Of a stretch of 64,000 nucleotides of DNA, positions 17,525-34,673 are shown piece by piece. The translations under genes and the position numbers were made by a program. The stretch's first letter is position 1, and every line of letters begins with the position of its first letter. Location: assembly GCA_963848205.1 (NCBI GenBank), contig CAWKCV010000004.1, positions 186,001 through 250,000 on the forward strand, in the 5' to 3' direction. Origin of the DNA: BOG-908 sp963848205. GTDB taxonomy: Bacteria > Pseudomonadota > Alphaproteobacteria > Acetobacterales > Acetobacteraceae. A model generated the notes under the pieces. That model worked only from the letters and a program-made list of their open reading frames with translations. It did not search any database and was not told the origin of the DNA.

Positions 17525-18604
17525 TTGACTAGACAGTGGCGATTATGGCTCGCCGCCGCCGCCATCTTGCCGGCACTCCTGCTCGCCGACGCGCTTCTCT
17601 GGCGCATCGCCGCCGGCCAGCTCCAGTCGGGCCTGGACCGATGGATGCAGACCGCACGCGCCCGCGGTTGGACCGTTTCTGCCGGCCCGCGCGAAGTGGG
17701 CGGCTGGCCGTTCGCGGTCACCCTCGCTGTCTCCGACCTGCATGCGGCCGGTGGCGCGCAGCTCATGCCCGGCGGCCTTGCCTGGAGTGCCGGCCGCGTC
17801 GTGCTGAAAGTCTCGCTGGCGCATCCCACCACCCTGGTGCTCGGCGCCGCCGGGATGCAGACGCTCCGCCTCTCCCACGCGCCCAACCTTGTATTCCACT
17901 CGGCCCGCTTCACCATCAAGCTGCCGCTGGCCGCGCACCCGGAAGCCGCCGATCTCGAAGCGGCCGACATCGCCGCCGGCCTGCGCGGCTCGGGCCATCC
18001 CGGCGACGTCCAGCTCGCCAACCTGCACCTCCATCTGGTCCAGCAGCCCACGTTGCCGTTCTGGCTGTCCGCCCGCCTCGATGTCGCCGCCCGCGGCATC
18101 GGACTGCCCGACATCGGCCGCTGGCCCCTGGGCGGCGTCGTCTCCGATCTGGCCGGCACGCTGCTTCTCACCTCGCCACGCCTCGTCTCGCCCGAGCACC
18201 ATGACGGCGAGCCGGCCGCCAACCCCGAAGACCAGGCGCGCCAGTGGCGCGACGGCGGTGGCAAGCTGGCCGCCCGTGGCCTGCGCATCCATTGGGGCCC
18301 ACTGCGGATGGCGGCACAGGCCGATCTGGCGCTCGACGAGAGGCTGCAACCGGCGGGCACCGGCAGCGCCGACATCGTTGGCAGTTCGCAGGCGCTGAAC
18401 GCGCTGGCCGAGGGGGGCGTCATTTCCCCCGGCCTCGCCACCACGGGCCAGGCGGTCCTGGCCGTCATGGCGCCCGCCCCGGACGCAGCCGACGCGATCC
18501 GCCTGCCCTTCCTGCTGCGCGACAACACGCTTTCCGCCGGCGGCATTCCGGTGGTGCGGCTGCACGACATTGCCTGGCGCCGGTCCAAGCCGTCGGACGA
18601 TTGA
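17525..18604 (+). CDS. DUF2125 domain-containing protein
   Basis: 359 residues starting at TTG 17525, which gives an N-terminal signal or anchor (LWLAAAAILPALLLADALLW). The rest is the DUF2125 type of elongated, beta-rich periplasmic protein: repeated motifs of the form WTVSAGPREVGGWPFAVTL and LGGVVSDLAGTL. The function is unknown. It is a widespread alphaproteobacterial family that resembles AsmA-like envelope proteins in layout (inference). It stands alone downstream of the DnaA-box-like cluster. Confidence 0.8.
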   Translation: MTRQWRLWLAAAAILPALLLADALLWRIAAGQLQSGLDRWMQTARARGWTVSAGPREVGGWPFAVTLAVSDLHAAGGAQLMPGGLAWSAGRVVLKVSLAHPTTLVLGAAGMQTLRLSHAPNLVFHSARFTIKLPLAAHPEAADLEAADIAAGLRGSGHPGDVQLANLHLHLVQQPTLPFWLSARLDVAARGIGLPDIGRWPLGGVVSDLAGTLLLTSPRLVSPEHHDGEPAANPEDQARQWRDGGGKLAARGLRIHWGPLRMAAQADLALDERLQPAGTGSADIVGSSQALNALAEGGVISPGLATTGQAVLAVMAPAPDAADAIRLPFLLRDNTLSAGGIPVVRLHDIAWRRSKPSDD

Positions 18605-18762
18605 CGCAGGCGGTCTGGCGCGGCGGTTTACAGGGTTTCGCTCTTTACAGGCGGGCGTGTGTACGGATTTACATCATTCACGCCGGCAATCCGTACTCTC
18701 CTGAAACAACCCGGCCGTTGTGCGTAGATGATGTCAACGCAACCGCGCTGGAGCTTGACACC

Positions 18763-18927
18763 ATGACCTATCCCGCCCCTGCTGCCGACTTCTTCGACGA
18801 CGGTCTGGTGCACAGCCATGACTGGTCGCGCAGCACACCGCCGGGTTGCGCACACAGCGAGCGCACTCACCAGAGCGCCAAGCACGACCGCGATAAGTCG
18901 TCGTCGCACGATCACCGTCACGGCTGA
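18763..18927 (+). CDS. Possible 54-residue His-rich small protein
   Basis: ATG 18763 with GGAG 9-12 bases upstream opens a 54-codon frame: MTYPAPAADFFDDGLVHSHD at the start and a charged, His/Ser/Lys-rich end (KHDRDKSSSHDHRHG). There is no signal peptide. It lies in an otherwise empty gap between convergent genes. Composition is plausible for a metal-binding small protein, but nothing confirms that it is made. Confidence 0.35.
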   Translation: MTYPAPAADFFDDGLVHSHDWSRSTPPGCAHSERTHQSAKHDRDKSSSHDHRHG

Positions 18928-18949
18928 CGCGACGATGAGGCCGGCACGT

Positions 18950-19561
18950 TTAGTCGTGCTGGCCTGTCGTACCTGATGCGGTTCGCGCCTGGGCCGCGTC
19001 CGTCGCACGCTCTACCGGTATGTCGACGTTGAAGTAAGCCACGTGCAATGCGTGGCTTTTTGCGTCCCGCAGCGTCAACAGGTCGTAATAATGACCGTCG
19101 CGTAAAACGCGTTGTTGGCCATGCAATCCAAATTTGTGATCCGACACGGTAGCCAGTTCTTCACTCGCTGCCAGCACGTGGATTGCTGACTCCCACGACT
19201 CTCCTGTTCCAGTCATCGATATCGCGTGCAGCATTGCCTGTGCGGTCTGTTCATGAACCTCGGCCCGTGACTTGTTGCCAAGCAGCCTCTCCGACGCGCC
19301 CGCCAGTTGCTGCGTGCGTACATCCATCCCGTTCAGCTTGAGCGCCTGTTCCGCCAGGCTGGCCGCGTGTTTTGCGTCGCCGCGTTCCAGGGCAGCCTCG
19401 ATCGCCGCCTGCACGGCGCCGGCACCGGCAAACGCGTCATAGGCGCGGCTTGCAGCGTAGGCTGCGCGTTCGGCCGTCCAATCGGGATCGGCTTGAGCGC
19501 TGGCCGAAAATATAAAGACTAAGAGAAAGTAAGCGGTTCTTTTTTGAAAAAAAAGAACCAA
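18950..19561 (-). CDS. Secreted helical repeat-like protein with a repeat-derived start
   Basis: 203 residues if started at TTG 19561. That gives MVLFFQKRTAYFLLVFIFSA followed by SAQA, a usable signal peptide whose first part is encoded by a family A repeat. No other start codon precedes the hydrophobic stretch. The mature protein is Ala/Glu-rich and helical (residues about 30-110, TPR-like pairs such as AAIEAALERGDAKHAASLAE), then mixed. It lies 14 bp behind acnA and may be co-transcribed. The family is unknown. Confidence 0.6.
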   Translation of the reverse strand: MVLFFQKRTAYFLLVFIFSASAQADPDWTAERAAYAASRAYDAFAGAGAVQAAIEAALERGDAKHAASLAEQALKLNGMDVRTQQLAGASERLLGNKSRAEVHEQTAQAMLHAISMTGTGESWESAIHVLAASEELATVSDHKFGLHGQQRVLRDGHYYDLLTLRDAKSHALHVAYFNVDIPVERATDAAQARTASGTTGQHD

Positions 19562-19572
19562 AAACTTTTGAT
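19526..19572 (+). repeat. Family A palindromic repeat inside a gene start
   Basis: AAGTAAGCGGTTC, T-run, G, A-run, GAACC, then AAAAACTTTTG. It lies between acnA and the secreted-protein gene and supplies that gene's likely TTG start. Confidence 0.85.
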
Positions 19573-19574
19573 GT

Positions 19575-22268
19575 CTAGGCTGCTTTGGCCATGCCTCGGA
19601 GCACATATTGCAGAATTCCTCCGTGACGATAGTAATTTACTTCGTCCAGCGTATCGACGCGGCAGATGACTTCGATTTCGTCGATGCTGCCGTCGGGGCG
19701 ATGAATGCGCATTGCAAGATTCATTCTGGGCCGCAGCTCTTCCTGCCCCGTGATGTCGATCACTTCGTCACCGCGCAGGTTCAACGTGTGGCGCGTGACA
19801 CCCGATTGGAACAGCAGCGGCAATACACCCATACCCACCAGGTTGGAGCGGTGAATGCGTTCGAAACTCTCGGCGATAACAGCCTGGATGCCGAGCAGCA
19901 TCGTGCCCTTCGCTGCCCAGTCGCGCGAACTGCCCATGCCGTATTCCTTGCCGCCGAACACAACGAGCTTCACACCTTCCGACTTGTAGCGCATCGCCGC
20001 ATCGTAGATCGGCATCACTTCGCCACCTGGATAATACCGCGTCATTCCACCCTCGACGCCCGCCACCATCTCGTTCTTGATGCGGATATTGGCGAATGTG
20101 CCGCGCATCATCACGTCATGATTGCCGCGGCGCGAACCGTAGGAATTGAAATCCTTCTGAAGCACCTGGTGTTCGCCCAGATACTCGCCGGCCGGCGACA
20201 CTTTCTTGATGTTGCCAGCCGGGCTGATGTGATCCGTCGTGATGTTGTCGCCCAGCAGCGCCAACACGCGCGCACCGACGATATCGCCGCGCGCGGCGGG
20301 CTCCATCGTCATGCCATCGAAATAAGGCGGGTTCTTCACATAGGTCGAACCGTCATTCCAACGATATGTCTCGCTACCCGTCTCCACACGCAGCGCCTGC
20401 CATTCCTTCGTGCCTTGCGTCACCACGCCATAACGCTCGAGGAACTGTGCGCGCGTCACGCTCGCGGTCACCAGCTCGTCGATTTCCTTGTTCGTGGGCC
20501 ACACGTCGCGCAGATACACCGGCTGGCCGTTCGTGCCGGTGCCGAGCGGCTGCGTCGCAATGTCCTCGCGAATGTTGCCAAGCAGCGCGTAGGCCACCAC
20601 CAACGGCGGGCTCGCCAGATAATTCGCGCGCACATTGGCGTGCACCCGCCCCTCAAAATTGCGGTTGCCCGACAGCACGCTTACCGCGACCAGCTTGTTG
20701 TCCTCGATTGCGTCCACGATCGCCTCGTCCAACGGCCCGGAATTGCCGATGCACGTGGTGCAGCCATACCCGGTCGTGTTGAACCCCAGCGCATCCAAAT
20801 CGGCCGTCAACCCAGCCTTGTCGAGATACTCCGTCACCACCTGGCTTCCTGGTGCCAGGCTCGTCTTCACCCAAGGCTTCGGATGCAGTCCGAGCGCACG
20901 CGCCTTGCGCGCCACCAGCCCGGCCGCTACCAGCACGTAAGGATTCGACGTGTTGGTGCAGCTCGTGATTGCCGCAATCACGATGTCGCCGTGCCCGACA
21001 TCGAAGTTCTTGCCCGACGCCGCAAAACGCCGGTTCACGTCGTTCGCCGGCACACCCTGGTTCGCTGTCAGATCCGCCAGGAACTCACGTGACGCATCCT
21101 TCAAACTCACACGATCCTGCGGCCGCTTGGGTCCCGCAAGGCTCGGCACCACAGTCGACATATCCAGCTCGACCGTATCGGTGAATACCGGATCGGGTGT
21201 GCTTGCATCACGGAACATGCCTTGCGCCTGCAAATACGCACGCACAAGCGCAATCCTGTCCTCGTCGCGGCCGGTCAGGTGGAAATACGCGAGCGTCTTC
21301 TCATCGACGGGGAAGAAGCCGCACGTCGCACCGTATTCCGGCGCCATGTTCGCGATCGTCGCGCGGTCGGCCACCGTCAGGTGATCCAAGGCCGGCCCGT
21401 AGAACTCAACGAACTTCCCGACCACGCCCTTTTTGCGCAGTATCTGCGTCACCGTCAGCACAAGGTCGGTCGCCGTCGCGCCCTCCGGCATCTGGCCCGT
21501 CAGCTTGAAGCCGATCACATCGGGTATCAGCATCGCAATCGGCTGCCCCAACATCGCCGCCTCCGCCTCGATGCCGCCCACACCCCATCCGAGCACACCG
21601 GCGCCATTGACCATCGTCGTATGGCTATCGGTGCCGTACAACGTGTCCGGATAAGCAAAAGTCTCGCCGCCCACCTCGGCCGTCCACACCGCCTGACTGA
21701 TATATTCGAGGTTCACCTGATGGCAGATGCCAGCACCCGGGGGCACCACACGGAAATTCTGGAACGCTTCCTGGCCCCAGCGCAGAAACGCATAACGCTC
21801 GCCGTTGCGCTCGAACTCCACTTCCACGTTCTTCTGCAGCGCATCCGGTGTGCCGGAAAAATCGACCATCACCGAATGGTCGATCACCAGATCGACCGGC
21901 ACCAGCGGATTGACCTTCTGCGGGTCGCCATTGAGCTTGAGAATACCGTCGCGCATCGCCGCGAGATCGACCACCGCGGGAACGCCGGTGAAATCCTGCA
22001 TCAAAATGCGCGCAGGCTTGAACGGCACCTCCTCGGTGCTGCGCCCCTCTTTAAGCCAGCCTGCCACGCGATGGGCATCGTCCACCGTGTAGCTTGTACC
22101 GTCTTCGAACCGCAGTACGTTCTCGAGCAGAATTTTCAGACTGACAGGCAACCGGCTCACATCGCCGATCGTCTTTTCCGCCTCTGCGATGGAAAAATAT
22201 ATGTAGCTCTTGCCAGCCACATCCATCGTGCGGCGGGTTTTGAGGCTGTCATGTCCGGCGAGCTTCAT
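19575..22268 (-). CDS. acnA: Aconitate hydratase A
   Basis: 897 residues, full length for AcnA/IRP-type aconitase, which interconverts citrate and isocitrate in the TCA cycle. The [4Fe-4S] cysteines are visible in AAITSCTNTSNP and GCTTCIGNSGP, and the C-terminal swivel domain has GGKEYGMGSSRDWAAKG. The start MKLAGHDSLKTRRTM is supported by homology of the first 20 residues. It lies downstream of rpoC on the same strand, separated by a composite family A repeat that may act as a transcriptional boundary. Confidence 0.95.
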   Translation of the reverse strand: MKLAGHDSLKTRRTMDVAGKSYIYFSIAEAEKTIGDVSRLPVSLKILLENVLRFEDGTSYTVDDAHRVAGWLKEGRSTEEVPFKPARILMQDFTGVPAVVDLAAMRDGILKLNGDPQKVNPLVPVDLVIDHSVMVDFSGTPDALQKNVEVEFERNGERYAFLRWGQEAFQNFRVVPPGAGICHQVNLEYISQAVWTAEVGGETFAYPDTLYGTDSHTTMVNGAGVLGWGVGGIEAEAAMLGQPIAMLIPDVIGFKLTGQMPEGATATDLVLTVTQILRKKGVVGKFVEFYGPALDHLTVADRATIANMAPEYGATCGFFPVDEKTLAYFHLTGRDEDRIALVRAYLQAQGMFRDASTPDPVFTDTVELDMSTVVPSLAGPKRPQDRVSLKDASREFLADLTANQGVPANDVNRRFAASGKNFDVGHGDIVIAAITSCTNTSNPYVLVAAGLVARKARALGLHPKPWVKTSLAPGSQVVTEYLDKAGLTADLDALGFNTTGYGCTTCIGNSGPLDEAIVDAIEDNKLVAVSVLSGNRNFEGRVHANVRANYLASPPLVVAYALLGNIREDIATQPLGTGTNGQPVYLRDVWPTNKEIDELVTASVTRAQFLERYGVVTQGTKEWQALRVETGSETYRWNDGSTYVKNPPYFDGMTMEPAARGDIVGARVLALLGDNITTDHISPAGNIKKVSPAGEYLGEHQVLQKDFNSYGSRRGNHDVMMRGTFANIRIKNEMVAGVEGGMTRYYPGGEVMPIYDAAMRYKSEGVKLVVFGGKEYGMGSSRDWAAKGTMLLGIQAVIAESFERIHRSNLVGMGVLPLLFQSGVTRHTLNLRGDEVIDITGQEELRPRMNLAMRIHRPDGSIDEIEVICRVDTLDEVNYYRHGGILQYVLRGMAKAA

Positions 22269-22310
22269 CGGCTGCGTCTTCCGTGCGGTGCGAGTGTGCG
22301 CGGGTTATAG

Positions 22311-22431
22311 GCCTTCTCTTCTGAAGAAAAGAAGCAAAAGACTTCTACCCCGCTGTCGCGATGCTCACGATGAGCACGCGACAGCGGAGCAAAAGTTTTC
22401 TTGGGCCTTTTTACAAAAAAGGACTGCTTGC
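22311..22431. repeat. Composite family A element: two arms around a second hairpin
   Basis: A plus-oriented arm (GCCTTCTCTTCTGAAGAAAA) and a minus-oriented arm (AAAAGTTTTCTTGGGCC...AAAAAAGGACTGCTTG) flank a long hairpin: CCGCTGTCGCG, TGCTC, loop, GAGCA, CGCGACAGCGG. It fills the rpoC-acnA gap and ends at the rpoC stop codon. Confidence 0.85.
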
Positions 22432-26592
<4,161 letters not shown>

Positions 26593-26617
26593 TGCGAGCG
26601 TCCTTTCACATAAGAAG

Positions 26618-26690
26618 GCCAGGGGCGCTGCCCCTGGACCCCGTCACGCGTTAGCGTGCATTGCACGACGGGGCCGTAAGGCCCCAAATC
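26618..26690. repeat. Family B repeat: two GC hairpins between rpoB and rpoC
   Basis: CAGGGGC-gct-GCCCCTG (26620-26636), GGACCCCG, then GGGGCC-gtaa-GGCCCC (26670-26685) and AAATCCCT. A second copy is at 47942-47998. Confidence 0.75.
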
Positions 26691-26691
26691 C

Positions 26692-30867
<4,176 letters not shown>

Positions 30868-31060
30868 CGTATATTCTGCCCCATCCTGGCGGCCGGCCCA
30901 ACCAAGCCCGCTCGCAACATCAATCGCGGCCAAATCGCCCGGGCCGCCCGGTCGCCTACGCCCAAAACGCCTGAAGGGGCGGGAACCACGCCGGTCCCCG
31001 CCCTTGCTTCAGCTCAGTGTCCGAACAAGACCCCGAAAGGCCCTGGCCGGCACGCTCGCA

Positions 31061-31444
31061 TTACTTGATCTCGACAGATGCGCCGTTATCTTCCAACACC
31101 TTCTTGATCTTCGCCGCTTCGTCCTTGTTGACGGCTTCCTTCACCGTCTTCGGCGCGCCCTCGACGAGGTCCTTGGCTTCCTTCAGCCCCAGGCCCGTGA
31201 TCGTGCGGATTTCCTTGATCACGTTAATCTTCTTGTCGCCGGCCTTGGCCAGGATCACCGTGAACTCGGTCTGCTCTTCCACCGGAGCCGCTGCCGCTGC
31301 ACCACCGCCGGCCGCCGGAGCCGCTGCCGCCACAGGGGCCGCCGCCGAGACGCCCCACTTCTCTTCCAACATCTTGGAAAGCTCTGCAGCCTCCAAAACG
31401 GTCAAAGCGGACAGATCGTCCACCAACTTGCCTAGATCAGCCAT
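31061..31444 (-). CDS. rplL: 50S ribosomal protein L7/L12
   Basis: 127 residues: N-terminal dimerisation helices (LGKLVDDLSALTVLEAAELS), an Ala/Gly/Pro hinge (AAAAPAAGGGAAAAAPV) and the C-terminal factor-binding domain (TEFTVILAKAGDKKINVIKE, GLGLKEAKDLVEGAP). It forms the ribosomal stalk with L10 and recruits translation GTPases. It lies 67 bp behind rplJ. About 190 bp separate it from rpoB. Confidence 0.97.
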   Translation of the reverse strand: MADLGKLVDDLSALTVLEAAELSKMLEEKWGVSAAAPVAAAAPAAGGGAAAAAPVEEQTEFTVILAKAGDKKINVIKEIRTITGLGLKEAKDLVEGAPKTVKEAVNKDEAAKIKKVLEDNGASVEIK

Positions 31445-31511
31445 TTCCGTGTTCCTTCAGGTAGCGTTTGTTCGGTTCCATGCAAGGCCAGCGCCACGCC
31501 GGCCCCGCTTA

Positions 31512-32036
31512 TCAGGCTGCTTCAGCCTCGTCCTTCGTGGCATAGGCCGCCAATACCCGCGCGATCTGAGCCGCCGGCGCAGCAACCACGCTCGCGATCC
31601 GGGTCGCAGGGGTGTTCAACATCCCAAGCAATCCAGCCCGCAGCGCGTCGAGCGACGGCAATTCGGACAGAGCCTTCACGCCAGCCGCATCGAGCGTCTG
31701 GGCGCCAAGCGCGCCGCCGATCAGCACCAGTTTCTCGTTGGTCTTGGCGAACTCGACGCACACCTTGCTCACAGCCACAGGATCGCGCGCCCAAGCCAGC
31801 GCGGTCGGTCCCTTGAGCATCGGCTTGATGCCGTCGAATCGGGTCCCATCCAGGGCGAGGATGGCCAGCCGGTTCTTCGCGACTTTGAAGTTCGCACCCG
31901 CCGCCCGCATCCGTCTGCGCAGATCCGTCACTTCGGCCACCGTCATGCCCTTGTTCTGGGTGACGACAACCATCGACGTCTCTGCGAACACGGACGCGAG
32001 CGATGAGACGAACTCTCGCTTCTCCGTACGGTCCAA
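31512..32036 (-). CDS. rplJ: 50S ribosomal protein L10
   Basis: 174 residues (MDRTEKREFVSSLASVFAET). It has the N-terminal rRNA-binding domain (KGMTVAEVTDLRRRMRAAGA, FKVAKNRLA) and a C-terminal helix that carries the L7/L12 dimers. In bacteria L10, alone or with L12, represses its own leader. The 284-bp leader upstream fits this. Confidence 0.96.
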   Translation of the reverse strand: MDRTEKREFVSSLASVFAETSMVVVTQNKGMTVAEVTDLRRRMRAAGANFKVAKNRLAILALDGTRFDGIKPMLKGPTALAWARDPVAVSKVCVEFAKTNEKLVLIGGALGAQTLDAAGVKALSELPSLDALRAGLLGMLNTPATRIASVVAAPAAQIARVLAAYATKDEAEAA

Positions 32037-32320
32037 ATCCCGTCTCCTTTCTGGCCAGCGACGAAAACCGCCACAGGCCGGGTTACTCCCGTGGGGCGCC
32101 GGATGCTGCCATCCGAAACCCCGGTTCGCCTGTCCTCAAAAGCCGGAACCGCCAAACACCGAAAGTGCCGGGCGTCTCCCGTCTTCCACGCGCGGGCCGG
32201 AGCCCATTAATGCCACGGGGATTGCTCCCCTTGTTGGCGACGTGTGGTCTTGGACAGGGTCGAGGCAGCCTCGCGGCCACCTCTGCCCACCCGCCCCGAA
32301 AGGCGGGCGTATCTCTATGG
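32037..32320 (-). promoter_or_regulatory. rplJ leader, likely L10-binding autoregulatory region
   Basis: A 284-bp gap between rplA and rplJ, unusually long inside this operon. On the minus strand it contains several stems, among them CCCGCCTTTCGGGGCGGG near the rplA end and CGGATGGCAGCATCCGG closer to rplJ. The assignment rests on the known L10 leader at this position; I could not align it to the consensus. Confidence 0.45.
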
Positions 32321-33013
32321 TCAGCCCGCCAGGCTCGACACATCCACGCGCACGCCCGGCCCCATCGAGGAGCTGAGCGACACTTTCTGCAGATACGTGC
32401 CCTTCGCACCCGTCGGCTTGGCCTTCTGGATCGCGTCCACAAAGGCGCGGATATTCTCCAGCAGCTTCGCGTCCTCAAAACTCGCCTTGCCGATGCCCGC
32501 GTGAATGATCCCGGCCTTCTCGGCGCGGAACTCGACCTGGCCCGCGCGCGCCGCACTCACGGCACCTTTCACGTCCATCGTCACCGTTCCGAGCTTCGGG
32601 TTCGGCATCAGCCCGCGCGGGCCGAGTATCTTACCCAGCCGACCCACCAGACCCATCATGTCCGGCGTGGCGATGCAGCGGTCGAAATTGATCTCGCCGG
32701 CCTGAACCTTCTCGGCCAGGTCGTCCGCACCCACAACGTCGGCGCCGGCGGCCAGCGCTTCCTCAGCCTTGGGCCCGCGCGCGAACACGCCGATGCGCAC
32801 CGTCTTGCCCGTCCCGTTCGGCAGGCTGATCAGCCCGCGCACCATCTGGTCGGCATGGCGCGGGTCGATGCCGAGGCGCATGGAAATCTCCACCGTCTCG
32901 TCGAATTTCGCCTTCGCATTCGTCTTCACCAGGCCCAGCGCCTCGTCGAGCGCGTAGTTCTTCGCCCGGTCCACCTGTGCGGAGGCTGCGTTCAGCCGCT
33001 TGTTATGTGCCAT
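32321..33013 (-). CDS. rplA: 50S ribosomal protein L1
   Basis: 230 residues (MAHNKRLNAASAQVDRAKNY). Family motifs GLISLPNGTGKTVRIGVFA and GPRGLMPNPKLGTVT are present. L1 binds 23S rRNA at the mobile stalk and can repress its own mRNA. It is 5 bp behind rplK in the same transcript. Confidence 0.97.
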   Translation of the reverse strand: MAHNKRLNAASAQVDRAKNYALDEALGLVKTNAKAKFDETVEISMRLGIDPRHADQMVRGLISLPNGTGKTVRIGVFARGPKAEEALAAGADVVGADDLAEKVQAGEINFDRCIATPDMMGLVGRLGKILGPRGLMPNPKLGTVTMDVKGAVSAARAGQVEFRAEKAGIIHAGIGKASFEDAKLLENIRAFVDAIQKAKPTGAKGTYLQKVSLSSSMGPGVRVDVSSLAG

Positions 33014-33018
33014 GATCC

Positions 33019-33453
33019 TCAGCCCTCCACCACGGCCAGGCCCATCGAGCGCGCCGAGCCCGCCAGCATGCGCACCGCCGCCTCCACGTCGCCCGCGTTC
33101 ATATCGACCATCTTCAGCGCCGCAATCTCACGCAGCTGCGTCATCGTCACCCGGCCCACATTGGCGCCCTTGCCCGGCGTGGTGCTGCCAGCCGTGATCC
33201 CGGCCGCCTTCTTGATGAAGTAGGTGTTCGGCGGCGTCTTGGTGATGAAGCTGAACGTGCGGTCGCCGAACGCCGTGATCACCACCGGCACCGGCATCCC
33301 AGGCTCCATCGCCTGCGTGCGCGCGTTGAATTCCTTGCAGAACTGCATGATGTTCAGGCCGCGCTGGCCCAGCGCGGGCCCCACCGGCGGCGACGGATTG
33401 GCCTTGCCCGCCGGTATCTGCAGCTTGACGTAGCCAACGATCTTCTTTGCCAT
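33019..33453 (-). CDS. rplK: 50S ribosomal protein L11
   Basis: 144 residues (MAKKIVGYVKLQIPAGKANP). It carries the Pro-rich linker SPPVGPALGQRGLNIMQFCK and the C-terminal rRNA-binding domain (GKGANVGRVTMTQLREIA). First gene of the visible operon. secE and nusG, which usually precede it, are not upstream here; instead there is a family A repeat and an unrelated gene on the other strand. Confidence 0.97.
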   Translation of the reverse strand: MAKKIVGYVKLQIPAGKANPSPPVGPALGQRGLNIMQFCKEFNARTQAMEPGMPVPVVITAFGDRTFSFITKTPPNTYFIKKAAGITAGSTTPGKGANVGRVTMTQLREIAALKMVDMNAGDVEAAVRMLAGSARSMGLAVVEG

Positions 33454-33562
33454 GAATCCAGGCTCCTCGACGTTAGGGCCGGACCGTGGTGCGAACGACG
33501 AGCCGCGCCGACGGGCGTGCCCTGCCGGCTTGGACGTCTCCCACGTTCCAAACGAGGCGCTG

Positions 33563-33591
33563 TGCCTAGGGCGGAGCTAGGCAAGAGTCAA
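33563..33591 (-). promoter_or_regulatory. Candidate sigma-70 promoter for the rplK operon
   Basis: Minus-strand TTGACT (33591-33586), a 17-base spacer and TAGGCA (33568-33563), about 110 bp before the rplK start. The -35 and spacing are good, the -10 is weak. It starts right next to a family A repeat. Confidence 0.4.
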
Positions 33592-33593
33592 GC

Positions 33594-33637
33594 AAGGCCT
33601 TCTTCTTTGCAGAAAAGAAGCAAAGAACGTCTGCTCC
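33594..33637 (+). repeat. Family A repeat followed by a CCGCTGTCGCG half-site
   Basis: GGCCTTCTTCTTTGCAG, AAAAGAAGC, AAAGAACGTCTG, then CTCCGCTGTCGCGCGG. It is upstream of rplK. The remaining gap to 33852 shows no further gene. Confidence 0.75.
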
Positions 33638-33852
33638 GCTGTCGCGCGGCTCAAGGCTTGCCGACAGTGCGCACGACGTGGTCATCCAGATCGACGATGC
33701 ATCGATACGCCGTGCGCCTTGTCGGCAAGCAGGCGCAATCCTCAACACACAATGGAGACCGACGAGCCTAGAGTGCCTCTTTAGGCAGTAGCCCATCGTC
33801 TCGTATCCGAACATATTCGTCCCCAACACGACCCGGAGGAGTCCCCCCCATC

Positions 33853-34590
33853 ATGCGCACCCCATCAATGACAGCCAGCATCGCCCTCTGCACCGCGATG
33901 CTCGCCACCGCCGCACACGCCACAACCCCTCTCACCGCTTCAAGCTCGGCCACCATCCTGTCCGGCAACGTCGCCATCGGGTCCACCAACGTCGTCGTCC
34001 CGCCGCAGGCCACCGCCGCGGGCAGCGGCCCGCCCGCCTATGCCGCGAGAAAAACCCTCAAGACCTACAGCACGAGCATTCCACTGCCGGTCGGAACATC
34101 CCTGAGCGTGAATACCGGCGCCCTGTCCGATACCGCGTCCTCGGCCGGCATCGTCGGAACCGCGATCACCGCGAAGGCCAAGAGCTCGGCCTCCACGGTC
34201 GTGTTCAAACTGTCCAACCCGTTCGTCTCAGGCACAGTGACCGTCACCGCGGCCAAAATCGTGTCCTCGGCCGCGTTCACCACCCGCACCACAGGAGCGC
34301 CGATCGCGTCTGGCAGCGCCAGCATCACCACCGGCAGCGTCGATCTGAGCCTGTTCGGGCTCGGCGTTCACACCTATTCCGGCGCACCGAAGCCCAACAC
34401 CGTCTTGTACCAGTCAACCGACGGCACGGTTACCGTCTATGGCAACCAGCACGTCATCGGTCATGCCTCAGGCAGCAACGTGGCCACGAGCATCACCGTC
34501 AACGCAATCGACGTCCACCTCGTCAACGCCCACGTTCTCGGCCAGCCCTTCAACGGCGACCTCGCCGCCGGCACCTGCGTCGCCCAGTAA
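33853..34590 (+). CDS. Secreted protein, choice-of-anchor P-like
   Basis: 245 residues with a signal peptide (MRTPSMTASIALCTAMLATA, cleavage after AHA). The mature part is Ser/Thr/Val-rich beta structure without cysteines until the end. The segment ATSITVNAIDVHLVNA near the C-terminus resembles the conserved end of choice-of-anchor P domain proteins; the anchor type is not evident. ATG 33853 has GGAGGAG about 10 bases upstream. An intrinsic terminator follows. Confidence 0.65.
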   Translation: MRTPSMTASIALCTAMLATAAHATTPLTASSSATILSGNVAIGSTNVVVPPQATAAGSGPPAYAARKTLKTYSTSIPLPVGTSLSVNTGALSDTASSAGIVGTAITAKAKSSASTVVFKLSNPFVSGTVTVTAAKIVSSAAFTTRTTGAPIASGSASITTGSVDLSLFGLGVHTYSGAPKPNTVLYQSTDGTVTVYGNQHVIGHASGSNVATSITVNAIDVHLVNAHVLGQPFNGDLAAGTCVAQ

Positions 34591-34602
34591 ACCGACAAGC
34601 GT

Positions 34603-34643
34603 GGCTTTCGCCTTCAGTCCGAAAGCGAAAGCCCGCCATTTTT
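34603..34643 (+). terminator. Intrinsic terminator
   Basis: Arms GGCTTTCGC (34603-34611) and GCGAAAGCC (34625-34633), then TTTTT at 34639-34643. It follows the secreted-protein gene. Confidence 0.7.
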
Positions 34644-34673
34644 GGTCCGCCCGCCCGCGGGTCGCCAACGCCG

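Noticed and set aside
17275..17532. An 85-codon plus-strand frame in the gap after plsC.
   Set aside because: No motif or ribosome site; it overlaps the DUF2125 start and the DnaA-box-like cluster.
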